The translations under genes were made by a program, and so were the position numbers. From Symbiodinium kawagutii (lineage: Eukaryota > Sar > Dinophyceae > Suessiales > Symbiodiniaceae): a stretch of DNA of 64,000 nucleotides. Under the pieces are notes generated by a model. That model had not been told where the DNA came from and made no database searches. It saw only the letters and a list, made by a program, of their open reading frames with translations. Numbering within the stretch: position 1 is the first letter of the stretch; every line of letters starts with the position of its first letter. Below, in pieces: positions 32,216 through 43,577 of the stretch. The DNA lies in contig VSDK01027706.1 in NCBI GenBank assembly GCA_009767595.1, positions 228,102-292,101 of the forward strand, read 5' to 3'.

Positions 32216-32754
32216 CTAAAGTAAATGGAAGGGTAGAGTTACTACTAGTGGTTGATTGGAGTGGCAACAATTTCACTTGGGGCAACCATGGTCAACTCAT
32301 GTCAACTTTATCACCGATGGTAACACTAGGTAAACACTAAAGTTAAGCATCGCTTGTCCACTCTAGTGTTGGTTTTAATCAAGATGGATGATAGTTCACC
32401 ATTACGTGCTATCCATGTTTGATAAACCCCCATGAGCCATCAGTAGTTGACCAGAGTCAACCACTCCAATCAAGCATGTCATGATTGTGCGTTTGCAGCA
32501 CTCAGCCGCAAGAAGCTACACGCCGTCCATTAACCATCCATGAACCACCAGTTAACAGTCAATTCACCACAATTGCCTATCCATGAACCGTTGACAACCA
32601 ATCAGAATTCACCGCAAATTCACCACGAGCACCAGAAATTTCAAACCGTGCACTCTTGTCCAGGAACAGTGCACCAGTGGCTGCCATGGCACCCAATTTT
32701 TAGGCCACCACTAAGCATGCCGCAGCATGCCATCATTGGTCGTGCCCCAAAAAG

Positions 32755-32837
32755 GTTGGGCTTGAGGAGATCCTGGAGGTGGTGGAGCAGCACTTGGATG
32801 ACATTCCTCTGCGGGGCTTGAGCCACGGGGCGGCAAG
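32755..32837 (+). CDS. OPR/RAP-type protein exon (VGLEEILEVVEQHLDDIPLR)
   Basis: Acceptor ccccaaaaag is followed by VGLEEILEVVEQHLDDIPLR and GLSHGAAR. This is the canonical OPR/RAP opening helix pair (l..il.lv..h....nl..al.rla). The donor is probably GA at GCAAG|GACGAC. Acceptor-side intron shows CCATCCATGAACCACC words. Good fit to the exon before (29,482) and after. Confidence 0.65.
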
Positions 32838-33828
32838 GACGACCCCTGGCAACCACGGATGGATAGGGGACAAGTAACCGCAGTTGTAGGGGTTGGTTCA
32901 GCTACCTTATAGGGTTCACCATGGTGAACTGACCCCAGTTGACCAGCAATCATGTGGCTTGGACATGAAGTTGATGAGGCGCCATTAGCGAAGTATCCAC
33001 CCGTGCCAGTAGAGTCTATAGAACGTGATAAAACAAACAACACGAGCGATTTTGCACTGATGGTCGTTCATAGTAACAACGTTTTCAAATAGTTGGTGAT
33101 TCATATGTGTTCTTACTTTTTGTCGATTTGAATTTTCCTCAAATCGTCAAAGTTACGCCTAAGCATCCTTCTTTACCACTAGCTATGCCATTGTTTGTAA
33201 GATTGGGGGTTGACAACCAACAATAATTGTATGGGATCACATTCGGTTCATGGTAGGAGCAATGACCAACCATCATAGTGAGTGTAACGGTCAATCAGAG
33301 TCAATCATGTGTAGTTCGTTTTAGGGGAACAGCCAACAAGCATGGTGAACATGATGCTTCATGGGTTGATCTATGGCTAATAGCTCGAACACCGTGCGAC
33401 GCCAGCCCCATTTTCAGCAGAGGGAGTGGCCAGCTCCAGTTGTTCACTGGATCAACGTAGTGGGCAAAGTCTGAGAAAACTAATACTCAAGAGATCATGG
33501 GAATAATAAGCATGGGTATATAGGTTAAGGACGGGTAGATATTCCTATGTTTCTCCCCATGGTGAATGACCAATTGTTAACTACTATGATGAGGAGCATC
33601 ATGGTGACCGCGAGCATCATCAACTGGCTGATCAGCCCGCTAGACCTCCACTGCGCTATGTGAAGTTGAATACGGCATGCAGAAGCAACGGTGGCTATGT
33701 GCAGCCATCATTTGGTTACAACACCCACTTGATTGAAGTTCATGTGTTCTGTTTGAATGGTGAAGGACGCACAGTGAGCCTTTGCCCTTCTGCAGGAGGG
33801 CAAGGCAAGTGGTTCAGATAGTTTCAAG
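32838..33828. other. Intron DNA
   Basis: AT-rich with CCATCA/GATGG words; nothing else recognised. Confidence 0.4.
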
Positions 33829-34011
33829 GAAACTTTTGCCATGGAGAGGTGCAAAGTTCACTCTCCAGCACCTTGCGGCACCTCTCTGCAACTCTGCAAG
33901 AGCAAGGCATCACGGGTAAGGCTGCAACTTTGTCCTGCACTTATGTTCTCGATGATCTGCTTGCTGCAGATTTGTCTGCGGGCTTGCAGTCTCAGAGGAA
34001 GCGACGGCCTG
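33829..34011 (+). CDS. OPR/RAP-type protein exon with internal 54-nt intron-like segment
   Basis: After gtttcaag the frame reads NFCHGEVQSSLSSTLRHLSA, then TLQEQGITGKAATLSCTYVL, DDLLAADLSAGLQSQRKRRP and a GTAAAT donor. All of it is open. Inside, 33,916-33,969 starts GTAAGG and ends CTGCAG and is exactly 54 nt with no stop. It can be kept as coding or removed without changing frame. The retained version reads more smoothly (SCTYVLDDLLAADL). Leu/Ser-rich helical composition fits the surrounding repeat protein. Confidence 0.55.
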
Positions 34012-35489
34012 GTAAATCATCACTATAGTCATTGTATGCCATTGGAACTAGGAGTATAACGACACAGTCTTACTTAATAACATCTCTATGATAAATCATG
34101 TTTCCGTTGACCCATGGCACTCCACTGGGGTTGCTAACCCAACTGGCAGCTCATTCCGTGACATGATGTTTCCGTTTCAATAAGCATCATCGGCCAGCAT
34201 GGCAAACCACTATTGAGCATACACATATCAACCAGTAGTATCAGTAGTGAACCATCCATCATTAACTATCATCAATCAGAAGAAGTCTGAACCCCTTTGC
34301 TGTTCACCGTTGTCACAAACCATCATGAACCATCAATAACTATCATCAACTGGCTGGTGGTTTGATGGACATGTCATTTTCCCAAATGTATGAAAAACAT
34401 GGTTGGTTGATGAAATAATTAACATAGGGGTGGCTCAACCACCAACCAGTTGACCACAGATGATTTCAATTTATGATTCTGTGTGGCGCTGGTTACCCGC
34501 AAGTCCTCCAATGGAGCGATGCACCGTTGGATCTGGAACGGTGACATCGTTCTGGGCGGGTATCCAAAAGATCTGCTTAGGAGGCTGGTTAAGCGAATTA
34601 GGCAATGGTCAAGGTCAAGAAGCTGATTCATGCTTAGTACTGGTTGACAATGGTGATTCATGATGGTTGAGCTGGTCGGGACTAGTGACACTGACAATCC
34701 TGGATAGTCTGATGAGGATGGAGAGAGCGACACCAACAAAAAGGCTTACCCCCGTTTGAACTGGCAAGAGTTGACTCATGTACAAAACCAATAGAGTAAT
34801 TCCAACAGGGATGGTTGATTGGGGGCAGGGCTATGAAGCTGAATCAACAATTGAACCACGAATAGCTGGAGATATCTGGAGATGTAGCTCCAAATGTGAT
34901 TCATTCATAGATGGATCTCCCATTGCAGTGAGTGGTTGATGAATCTGCGACCACCCGCGTGACGTGGGTCACGCCATGTTCAGGCAACATCTTGGTGGCT
35001 TTGGCCTATCTGGACTGCTGGGCCGGGCGAAGCAGCCGAAACATGCTGAAACCTATCATTTTTGGATAGTCCCAGGGGTGCCATGGGACCAATGGGACAA
35101 TCTGCGTGAAAATCTCAATGTGTTCGGCCACTAGCCGCAGCCATACTTAGTGGCATGCAACAAGCATTGACCACCGATGTTGCACAGCTATGGTGATTCA
35201 GTGCACCGGGCTGTTCCAGTGTAGGCACCTTCCTACCTGTCGTTGAGTACTGCTTGGATTTGCACATCTGGTTTGCACATTGCCAGGGTTTCCCGGCTAG
35301 GTTGTTCGCTGGAAGCAAGAGAAACCCTGGCTCAGGTCCAAGGGGGTCTCACCGTCTCACCATTCACTATTGTTGATTGGACTTGATTGGTCTCACCATT
35401 CACCATGAAAATGATGAACATCAATTCCACCAGCGCGTGATGGGCCACCAACCATGGGCCACCTGGGCTGAAGCTAAGCGGGGGCCCAG
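34012..35489. other. Intron DNA
   Basis: AT-rich. It includes a GGTGGCTCAACCACC word at about 34,428 related to the 58.9-59.1 kb foldback. A GC bump at 34,960-35,040 has no clear frame. Confidence 0.4.
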
Positions 35490-35625
35490 GAGGAGCAGGC
35501 GCTGCCTCACCTGGCCATGGCGTCCCGGGTGGCTGAGAGGATGACCGCTGAGCTCAAACAGGGCAGAGCCAACCACCAGGCGCGCTGGAGAGTGGCTGAA
35601 GGCTTTGCATGGCTGAAGCTGAGAA
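35490..35625 (+). CDS. OPR/RAP-type protein exon (LPHLAMASRVAERMTAELKQ)
   Basis: Acceptor gcgggggcccag precedes EEQALPHLAMASRVAERMTA, ELKQGRANHQARWRVAEGFA and WLKL. The pattern of a helix, ELK.q.. and ...aegfAWLKL matches one OPR-type repeat with its W-A/L signature. Downstream 250 bp is a dense TGATGG/TTGATGG/GAATGGT tract, upstream is CACCATTCACC. The 3' boundary near 35,620 is approximate; the frame stays open until 35,645. Confidence 0.65.
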
Positions 35626-36576
35626 TTCAGCATGGTGGTTTCTAAGTGGCAAATTTTCATGAATTGTAATTGGTTGATCACAGGGTTCATTTGATGGACT
35701 GATTGGTTGATCGATGGGTTATTTTGATGGTCAATCTAGTGCTTAAGTGTGAAATGATTAGTGTCAAGAATAGTGAATGAATGGGTAATTGATTGTGGGT
35801 TGAATGGTGAATCGAATGGTCAATTGATGGTGTTCAAGAATGGGAGATGATGATGGTTGCCTGATGGTTCACTGATGCTTAACTTAGTGGTCAATTCTGA
35901 TTTTAACGGTTTACAATGGTTAATAATGGTTATGAAGACCATACTAGCCATAGGTTGCTATTTATTTACGTTGGTGAACTAGTGGTGCATGGTAGGAAAT
36001 TTAGTGAATTCATGGTGGATCATACTCCGCTGATGGTTTATTTGGTTAACCAGTGGTTCATGGTGGTTTAATAATGACTGAGGAGAAACTCTGGCTGATT
36101 GCAGGGAAACCATCCTTTTTTTGCGGGGGGGTGCAAGGAGACGGGTCCAAAAGGAAGGGCAGAGGGAGTATGTTGTATCCCATAGGTTGTGGGCATCAAC
36201 GGACCAAGAAATGGGTAGATGAACGTCCCAACGCAGACCTAGTTTGGTCATTGATAGGATGTTCACCAGTGGTTCAAGGTACCCCCAGCCAGAGATCGTG
36301 CAGATTGGTGAGGCATATACCTCATGTCATCCTGTAAATATTGATATGAATTGATTTTTTTTGCAACGATGCGCTAGCCAACAAAGCATAATTGAGCATT
36401 GTTACCGAAACTCCATGTATGCGATATTTGCCTATAAAAGTGATTCATTTTGTTGCTGGTTTTAAGTATTGTCCACTCATTTACATATATCATTTGTATA
36501 TTGAATCAACCATCACAAACCGTCACTATAATTAACCCCCATAGCACTCCTAGAGTGTCTCGGAGATCGTCTGCAG

Positions 36577-36634
36577 GACATTTCCAACTCTGCATGGGCT
36601 GTGGCGCGCTTGCTGACGCTGAGAAATCCTGACA
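36577..36634 (+). CDS. OPR/RAP-type protein exon (DISNSAWAVARLLTL)
   Basis: Acceptor gatcgtctgcag precedes DISNSAWAVARLLTLRNP, the diagnostic dinoflagellate OPR-like helix (q.lsNtaWAvarL). An alternative acceptor at 36,565 adds RLQ. The donor is uncertain (GA near CTG|AGAA or GT at ACA|GTGTCT). The decamer AGTGTCTCGG flanks the exon on both sides (about 36,554 and 36,634). Confidence 0.65.
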
Positions 36635-37921
36635 GTGTCTCGGCGTGACTTGGCCGGGCAGCAGCAAGGTAGTGACCTTACATTGGAGATGTGGTGGTGA
36701 TATGTGGCGCTTGTTGAAGCCTATTTGAAGTATCTATTTGTTTAGCCAGTTGGTATATTGTTGACGATACATCAAATCTTGTGATGTGTGAGTCATGTGT
36801 TTTGTTGGGCTTGAATGTTGAGCAAGCTATGAAAATGCCAAGCCAATCTGCCAAGCAACACCATGTCATGGCTTCTTCCATGGGAAACGTTTGTAGATTG
36901 GAGGCAAAAAGCTTCTCGCAGTCTTCCATTTTTTCTTTGGAATGAGAAGGCGCTGGTTGCAGCCCCCCATGTTGCTTGCAGCTGGACGATCCAGTGGCGA
37001 AACACAAATCTTCCCCGGCGTCGAACTGTTCAACTGCTGGAGAGCTGACTGGATTTATGATTTTTGCCGTTCACCATGACCAGGAAGAATTGGCACAGAA
37101 ACTCTGAGATGCCGTGGCAAAAAACATGTCATTTAGATCCATAGCACTTCAAAGCCACTCATTTTTGGGATAAATTACAAGCGCTCAACAGGTCTTTCAG
37201 GGCAATTGGGGGTTATGAAGTGCTGGATCGACCATTACCAAGTACCACCATGTGGGATGTCCCCTGTTGACGGCTGGATCTACCTTTGCAACGGCATTGT
37301 TGGCTCATGTTCCGCAACGTTGGCGGCCCGGCAGTTGATCGTGGTAGCTTTTTCTATGATGGGTTCTGCAGCGAGCCTGGGTTCGTTGCTGCTGGTTTTG
37401 GGTCATGATTGTAAATCATGGTGCTTCTTGAAGTATCTTGAAGTTGTGACTAAGACATTAAGAGTATTGCTTTGTGACAAGCTATGATGTTTGCTCTTGA
37501 CTGCACTGATGAGTAACGGTATCCTTAAAGTATTTACAATGATTTTTGTTGATATTGCAACAACAGCTGTTTGTACTTGCCACTGGCTACTATGTGTGTC
37601 ATACAGTGCCAACCGGACTTTTTCAAGAAAATTGCCATAGCAATTTCGCCATGGTGGTGCCCAGCATTTTCACTGGTTTTCATCATTATCGCTGATTCGC
37701 ATCATATTTGAACCAGCTAGCAACCCACTTGCCACTGGTCGCTGATTATCATACGTTCATATTGGTACCAAGCCAGTTGCTATGACCAGAATTACGACAG
37801 TACCAAGATTGCTGCAGTATAGCAACAACCACTTGCTGTAACCGGTGCAATATTTGATACTTACCAAACCACTCAAACCACTTCCCACGCGAGTTGCTGC
37901 AATGGTTTGACAGCCTCCAAG
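36635..37921. other. Intron DNA with weak coding islands
   Basis: Islands at 36,930-37,050 (for example LDDPVAKHKSSPASNCSTAG after acceptor gttgcttgcag) and 37,205-37,415 (hydrophobic frame with LAARQLIVVAFSMMGSAASL) are suggestive. Neither has matched splice sites or a recognised family. Confidence 0.3.
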
Positions 37922-38069
37922 GCCGTCGTTGTGGCAGCTGCTGGAGGCCTTAAGCGTAACCGTGGTGAGAGAGCGGGCGGCTCTGTCGCCGCAGGGCTTG
38001 GCCAACGTGGCCTGGGATGCTCGGACGTGGCGTTTGGTGGCGGCCCTGCAACTGCCTGGGGCCATTGAT
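37922..38069 (+). CDS. OPR/RAP-type protein exon (ALSPQGLANVAWDARTWRL)
   Basis: After gcctccaag the frame reads PSLWQLLEALSVTVVRERAA, then LSPQGLANVAWDARTWRLVA and ALQLPGAID before GTTTGA. It holds a complete repeat: helix 1, then lsPQgLaNvaWdaR. This is among the most secure exons of the gene. It is the last one before the 8.4-kb tandem-repeat block. Confidence 0.75.
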
Positions 38070-38920
38070 GTTTGAAGATAGTGAATGTAATAATTCGTGA
38101 CACTATTACTATCACAATAATTGAGCATTGTGTTACTAAATCTCAATGAAACATTACTATAGTGAACACAAAATACTAAATATAGTGATTAACATTAATT
38201 AGTATTCTTTTCGTATATTTGGAATTATTTGAATATATCATCAATTCTCATTGATATACATTTATTGAAACTGTACTTCATTCAACATTCTTATAATATA
38301 GCCTATGGCCATCATTCAACGCATCATTCATCATGGCTTAGCCATGACACCCTCATGCTCATCAACAACACCCCTTAATAGGCACAGAGCTCTGCTCATT
38401 TCGTTGTTTTCCCGCTTTGGGGCAAACCCTTGGACGCGCAGGCAAAAAAGTATCATCATTGAAATCCTCAATCAAGACATAAACCCTATTGGCCATCATG
38501 TTTTTGGACTAAGACTTCTATTCATTTCTATTCATGATGATTCGCCATTGTTTACCTTTATTCATGGGCCATTATTTTCCACGCTTGACCAATACCAGCC
38601 ATTATCGACCATTATTGATCACTGACTAGCCATCATCAACACCACCTGCCACTGAGCCACTATCCACCGTTACCAATAGCTGATCAGATGACTTGGACAG
38701 CCACAATGAACTGTCAATTAAGCGTCAATTAAAACCATTAGTCATAACTGTTAATTACAACCTGTTATAATCATTCGACGAGCCATAAACTTGCCACAAC
38801 CTTACCCAGACCCACTGATTAACCATAAAATTGACCATGATATTCAACCATAAAACATACCACTGAGAAACCATCTAAAGATAACTGTCAATTCATTAAA
38901 CCAATTTTCAGACATGGTTT
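38070..38920. other. Intron DNA before the satellite block
   Basis: Very AT-rich, with TATAGTGATT and CCATTATTGACC words; no exon seen. Confidence 0.45.
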
Positions 38921-39604
38921 AACATGACCATCAACATGACCATCAACATGACCATCAGCATGACCATCGACACGACCATCAGCATGACAAACGACATGAC
39001 CATCAGCATGACCATCAACATGACCATTAGCATGACCATCGACATGACCATCAACACGACCATCGGCATGACCATCAGCATGACCATCAACATGACCATC
39101 AGCATTGAGCATCAACATGACCATCAGCATGACCATCGACATGACCATCGACATGACCATCAGCATGACCATCAACATGACCATCAACACGACCATCAGC
39201 ATGACCATCAGCATGACCATCAGCATGACCATCAACATGACCATCAACATGACCGCCAGCATGACCATCAAGATGACCATCAGCATGACCATCAGCATGA
39301 CCATCAACATGATCGTCAGCATGACCATCAACATGACCATCAGCATGACCATCGACATGACCATCAGCATGACCATCAACATGACCATCAGCATGACCAT
39401 CGACATGACCATCGACATGACCATCCGCATGACAAACGACATGACCATCAGCATTGACCATCGACATGACCATCAGCATGACAAACGACATGACCATCAG
39501 CATTGACCATCAGCATGACCATCAGCATGACCATCGACATGACCATCAGCAATGAGCATCAACATGACCATCAGCATGACCATCGACATGACCATCAGCA
39601 TGAC
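38921..39604. repeat. Dodecamer array CATGACCATCA(A/G)
   Basis: About 57 units of 12 bp, (A/G)(C/A)ATGACCATC with AAC, AGC and GAC variants. GACAAACGACATGACC blocks recur, and indels change spacing only at GCATTGACC/GCATTGAGC. Because 12 is a multiple of 3, both strands stay open (Met-Thr-Ile, Asp-His-Gln, Met-Val-Met runs). These are not genes. The array abuts the 56-bp satellite without spacer. Confidence 0.95.
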
Positions 39605-42600
39605 AGAAATTCAGTTCCTCTGGTTTTCTGAATCCCCGCTGGTGTTTTTTTGAATTCCCGAAATTCAGTTCCCTTACGTTTTCTGAATCCCCGCTTGTGT
39701 TTTTTTGAATCCCCGAAATTCGGTTCCCTTACGTTTTCTGAATCACCGCTGGTGTTTTTTTTGAATCCCCGAAATTCAGTTCCCTTACGTTTTCTGAATC
39801 CCCGCTTGTGTTTTCTTTGAATCCCCGAGATTCAGTTCCCTTATGTTTTCTGAATCCCCGCTTGTGTTTTTTTGAATCCCCGAAATTCAGTTCCCTTACG
39901 TTTTCTGAATCCCGGCTGGTGTTTTTTTGAATCCCCGAAATTCAGTTCCCTTACGTTTTCTGAATCCCCGCTTGTGTTTTCTTTGAATCCCCGAGATTCA
40001 GTTCCCTTATGTTTTCTGAATCCCCGCTTGTGTTTTTTTGAATCCCGGAAATTCAGTTCCCAAAGGTTGTCTGAATCCCCGCTGGTGTTTTTTTGAATCC
40101 CGAAATTCAGTTCCCTTACGTTTTCTGAATCCCGGCTGGTGTTTTTTTGAATCCCCGAAATTCAGTTCCCTTACGTTTTCTGAATCCCGGCTGGTGTTTT
40201 TTTGAATCCCCGAAATTCAGTTCCCTTTACGTTTTCTGAATCCCCGCTGGTGTATTTTTGAATCCCCGAAATTCAGTTCCCTTACGTTTTCTGAATCCCC
40301 GCTGGTGTTTTTTTGAATCCCCGAAATTCAGTTCCCTTCCGTTTTCTGAATCAGCGCTGGTGTTTTTTTAGAATCCCCGAAATTCAGTTCCCTTACGTTT
40401 TCTGAATCCCCGCTGGTGTTTTTTTGAATCCCCGAAATTCAGTTCCCTTCCGTTTTCTGAATCAGCGCTGGTGTTTTTTTAGAATCCCCGAAATTCAGTT
40501 CCCTTACGTTTTCTGAATCCCCGCTGGTGTTTTTTTTGAATCCCCCGAAATACGGTTTCCTCACGTTTTCTGAATCCCCGCTGGTGTTTTTTTGAATCCC
40601 CGAAATTCAGTTCCCTTACGTTTTCTGAATCCCCGCTGGTGTTTTTTTTGAATCCCGGAAATTCAGTTCCCTTACGTTTTCTGAATCCCCGCTGGTGTTT
40701 TTTTGAATCCCCGAAATTCCGTTCCCTTTACGTTTTCTGAATTCCCGCTGGTGTTTTTTTTGAATCCCCGAAATTCAGTTCCCTTACGTTTTCTGAATCC
40801 CCGCTTGGGTTTTTTTTGAATCCCCGAAATTCCGTTCCCTTTACGTTTTCTGAATCCCCGCTGGTGTTTTTTTTGAATCCCGGAAATTCAGTTCCCTTAC
40901 GTTTTCTGAATCCCCGCTTGTGTTTTTTTTGAATCCCCGAAATTCCGTTCCCTTTACGTTTTCTGAATCCCCGCTTGTGTTTTTTTGAATCCCCGAAATT
41001 CAGTTCCCGTACGTTTTCTGAATCCCCGCTGGTGTTTTCAATCCCCGAAATTCAGTTCCCTTTACGTTTTCTGAATCCCCGCTTGTGTTTTTTTTTGAAT
41101 CCCCGAAAGTCAGTTCCCTCACGTTTTCTGAATCCCCGCTTGTGTTTTTTTGAATCCCGGAAATTCAGTTCCCATAGGTTGTCTGAATTCCCGCTGGTGT
41201 TTTTTTGAATCCCGAAATTCAGTTCCCTTACGTTTTCTGAATCACCGCTGGTGTATTTTTGAATCCCCGAAATTCAGTTCCCATACGTTTTCTGAATCCC
41301 CGCTGGTGTATTTTTGAATCCTGGAAATTCAGTTCCCTTCCGTTTTCTGAATCCCCGCTGGTGTTTTTTTGAATCCCGGAAATTCAGTTCCCTTACGTTT
41401 TCTGAATCCTCGCTGGTGTTTTTTTGAATCCCCGAAATTCAGTACCCATAAGTTTTCTGAATCACCGCTGGTGTTTTTTTTGAATCCCCGAAATTCAGTT
41501 CCCTTTACGTTTTCTGCATCCCCGCTTGTGTTTTTTTGAATCCCCGAAATTCAGTCCCCTTACGTTTTCTGAATCCCCGCTTGTGTTTTTTTGAATCCCC
41601 GAAATTCAGTCCCCTTACGTTTTCTGAATTTTTCGCTGGTGTTTTTTTGAAGCCCCGAAATTCAGTCCCCTTACGTTTTCTAAATCCGCGCTGGTGTTTT
41701 TTTTTGAAGCCCCGCAATTCAGTTCCCTCACGTTTTCTGAATCTCAGCTGGTGTTTTTTTGAATCCCCGAAATTCAGTCCCTTTACGTTTTCTGAATCCC
41801 CGCTGGTGTTTTTTTGAATCCCCGAAATTCAGACCCCGTACGTTTTCTGAATCCCCGCTGGTGTTTTCAATCCCCGAAATTCAGTTCCTTTACGTTTTCT
41901 GAATCCCCGCTTGTGTTTTCTTTGAAGCCCCGAAATTCAGATCCCATACGTTTTCTGAATCCCCGCTGGTGTTTTTTTGAATCCCGGAAATTCAGTTCCC
42001 ATAGGTTGTCTGAATCCCCGCTGGTGTTTTTTTGAAGCCCCGAAATTCAGATCCTTTACGTTTTCTGACTGCCCGCTGGTGTTTTTTTTGAATCCCCGAA
42101 ATTCAGTTCCCATACGTTTTCTGAATCGGCGCTGGTGTTTTTTTGAATCCCCGAAATTCGGTTCCTTTACGTTTTCTGAATCCCGGCTGGTGTTTTTTTT
42201 TGAAGCCCCGAAATTCAGATCCTTTACGTTTTCTGACTGCCCGCTGGTGTTTTTTTTGAATCCCCGAAATTCCGTTCCCTTTACGTTTTCTGAATCCCCG
42301 CTTGTGTTTTCTCTGAAGCCCCGAAATTCAGATCCCATACGTTTTCTGAATCCCCGCTAGTGTTTTTTTGAAGCCCCGAAATTCAGTTCCCTTTTTGATT
42401 TCTGAATCCCTGCGGCTGTTTTTTTGAATCCCCGAAATTCAGTACCCTGACGTTTTCTGAATCCCCGCTGATGTTTTTTTGGATCCCGGACATTCAGTTC
42501 CCTTACGTTTTCTGAATCCCCGCTGGTGTTTTTTTGAATCCCCGAAATTCCGTTCCCTTTACGTTTTCTGAATCCCCGCTTGTGTTTTTTTGAATCCCCG

Positions 42601-43577
42601 AAATTCTGTTCCCTTACGTTTTCTGAATCCCCGCTTGTGTTTTTTTTGAATCCCCGAAATTCCGTTCCCTTTACGTTTTCTGAATCCTTGCTGGTGTTTT
42701 TTTGAATCCCCGAAATTCAGTTCCCTCACGTTTTCTGAATCCCGGCTGGTGTTTTTTTGAATCCCCGAAATTCAGTTCCCTTTACGTTTTCTGAATCCCC
42801 GCTGGTGTTTTTTTGAATCCCCGAAATTCAGTCCCTTTACGTTTTCTGAATTCCCGCCGGTGTTTTTTTTGAATCCCCGAAATTCAGTTCCTTTACGTTT
42901 TCTGAATCCCCGCTTGTGTTTTCTTTGAAGCCCCGAAATTCAGTTCCCTTTACGCTTTCTGCATCCCCGCTGGTGTTTTTTTGAAGCCCCGAAATTCCGT
43001 TCCCTTTGCGTTTTCTGAATCCCCGCTGGTGTTTTTTTGAAGCCCCGAAATTCCGTTCCCTTTGCGTTTTCTGAATCCCCGCTGGTGTTTTTTTGAAGCC
43101 CCGAAATTCAGTTCCCATACGTTTTCTGAATCCCCTGCTTGTGTAAATTCAGATCCCTTACGTTTGCTGAATCCCCGCTTGTGTTTTTTTGAATCCCCCA
43201 AAATCAGCCCCCTCACGTTTTCTGAATCCCCGCTAGTGTTTTTTTGAAGCCCCGAAATTCAGTCCCTTTGCGTTTTCTGAATCCCCGCTGGTGTTTTTTT
43301 GAATCCCGAAATTCAGATCCCTTTACGTTTTCTGAATTCCCGCTGGTGTTTTTTTTGAATCCCCGAAATTCAGTTCCTTTACGTTTTTTGAATCCCCGCT
43401 TGTGTTTTTTTGAATCCCCGAAATTCAGTTCCCTTACGTTTGCTGAATCCCCGCTTCTGTTTTTTTGAATCCCGGAAATTCAGTTCCCTTACTTTTTCTG
43501 AATCCCCGCTGGTGTTTTTTTTGAATCCTGGAAATTCAGTTCCCTTACGTTTTCTGAATCCCCGCTGGTGTTTTTTT
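39605..43577. repeat. 56-bp satellite, diverged half
   Basis: About 70 units of 54-57 bp carry the same order of words: GAATCCCCGAAATTCAG, TTCCCTTACGTTTTCT, GAATCCCCGCTGGTG and T6-T9. GAATCCCCG occurs twice per unit, so the unit may itself be a duplicated half-unit. Units differ by substitutions (CCGG, GCCCC, CCGC/T), T-run length and CCCTTACG/CCCTTTACG. Local higher-order similarity exists between neighbours. ORFs here (NPRNSVPLRFLNPR-like) come from the repeat. Confidence 0.95.

Larger units (their letters stand above)
29737..32754. other. Intron DNA with N gap, microsatellites and foldback
   Basis: It contains a T9G9 run near 30,009, an assembly gap, the TGG/CAC inverted microsatellite pair and a foldback at 31,893. 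One weak coding island (32,038-32,215) is listed separately. No other exon recognised. Confidence 0.45.

Noticed and set aside
37757..38146. 129-codon minus ORF
   Set aside because: It is the shadow of the plus-strand OPR-type exon at 37,922-38,069, whose plus-strand translation carries the family signature.
38888..39506. Long ORFs on both strands (Met-Val-Met, Asp-Gly-His and Met-Thr-Ile repeats)
   Set aside because: They arise because the repeat unit is 12 bp, a multiple of three, so stops are absent in several frames. No start context, no splice context, both strands equal.
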